Assembly (NCBI GenBank): GCA_044351785.1
Contig: JBILFC010000192.1
Span: forward strand, 1 to 6,025
Length of the DNA stretch: 6,025 nt
Direction of reading: 5' to 3'
Source: JAIYCX01 sp044351785
GTDB lineage: Bacteria > Bdellovibrionota_C > UBA2361 > SZUA-149 > DAOLCO01
In this document: positions 5,669 to 6,025 of the stretch, piece after piece
Position numbering within the stretch: position 1 is the stretch's first letter
Layout: every line of letters starts with the position of its first letter
Translations under genes and position numbers: made by a program
Notes under the pieces: generated by a model
Database searches by the model: none
What the model saw: only the letters and a program-made list of their open reading frames with translations
What the model was told of the DNA's origin: nothing

Positions 5669-6025
5669 CTGAAAAGTTTAGAAAAAGCACTTATTCACAT
5701 GGCTCTCCTATGAACGAGAAGGGTAGCATCATGCTTGAATTTGCATTTGTATTTCCAATTTTAGTTGCCTTTTCCCTATTAGGTTACAACTTAATGCGTG
5801 ATATGGAAGTGAATATGCTAAAAAGAGACTTTTCAAGATCTCTAATATTATCTTATAAATGTATTGATGAAGATTCGCCGCAGGATATAACAGCATGTTA
5901 TGATGCTGCTATGAATCAGCTAACTAAATATGCCGAAGAAAAGTATGTATTAAAAAAAGTTACTACTGCAACTGCTAATACGCCCGCGAGAGAAGAAGCA
6001 GGTAACTTTGCCTATTCCATTCATA
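5665..6025 (+). CDS. Second TadE/TadF-like pseudopilin (3' partial)
   Basis: An open frame starts at ATG 5665 and runs without a stop to the window end, showing 120 residues. It carries the same signature as its upstream neighbour: a basic leader, NEKG with G20 at -1, E25 at +5 (G|SIMLE), then one hydrophobic segment at about 26-44. Cleavage by a type IV prepilin-type peptidase and anchoring in the inner membrane are inferred. Beyond the membrane segment lie C66 and C78 and a polar stretch without a motif I recognise. The start overlaps the previous stop (ATGA), and GGGG at 5654-5657 lies seven bases upstream, so translation is probably coupled. An internal ATG at 5710 (residue 16) would leave only a five-residue leader and has no ribosome site. 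Most likely this is a second TadE-family subunit of one pilus or secretion complex. Confidence 0.75.
   Translation, partial: MTEKFRKSTYSHGSPMNEKGSIMLEFAFVFPILVAFSLLGYNLMRDMEVNMLKRDFSRSLILSYKCIDEDSPQDITACYDAAMNQLTKYAEEKYVLKKVTTATANTPAREEAGNFAYSIH

Noticed and set aside
1..6025. A novel defence system, mobile element or CRISPR array
   Set aside because: No nuclease, transposase, integrase, toxin-antitoxin pair or spaced direct repeats were found; the genes are housekeeping, regulatory and pilus-like.

Overview
The window is an AT-rich stretch of bacterial chromosome. It is densely coded, and every supported gene lies on the + strand. It starts inside a phenylalanyl-tRNA synthetase beta gene and ends inside a pilin-like gene, so both outer genes are cut by the window edge. 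All complete genes end in TAG, TAA or TGA, and nothing points to a non-standard code. The CarD/CdnL-type domain resembles the myxobacterial CdnL protein as I recall it, and a carD-ispD neighbourhood is familiar from deltaproteobacterial genomes. Together with the TadE-like genes, this suggests a low-GC relative of the former Deltaproteobacteria, perhaps Bdellovibrionota. That placement is inference and low confidence. No insertion sequence, phage gene, CRISPR array, tRNA or rRNA was seen.

Layout. 1-2340: pheT, lacking about the first 40 codons. 2343-2843: a RimI-type protein acetyltransferase that begins with TTG two bases after the pheT stop, with its ribosome site inside the last codons of pheT. 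2844-2920: a short gap with a sigma70-like promoter (TTGACT, 17 bp, TATAGA). 2921-4183: a 420-residue regulator with a lysine-rich tail, four AT-hooks and a C-terminal CarD/CdnL domain. 4211-4936: ispD, 27 bases downstream and probably co-transcribed. 4937-5035: a second promoter region (TTGACA, 16 bp, TATAAA) with a 7-bp inverted repeat over its -10 box. 5036-5668: a TadE-like pseudopilin or minor pilin. 5665-6025: a second TadE-like gene, joined by an ATGA overlap and running off the window.

The genes fall into three units. pheT-rimI concerns translation and protein modification. carD-ispD joins an RNA-polymerase-associated regulator to isoprenoid precursor synthesis (MEP pathway). The third unit looks like the start of a Tad-type pilus or secretion locus. 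The most notable feature is the CarD-family protein: its AT-hooks precede the CarD domain, opposite to the order in the well-known Myxococcus CarD. Next come the two tandem prepilin-like proteins, which share an NEKG|xxxxE processing motif.
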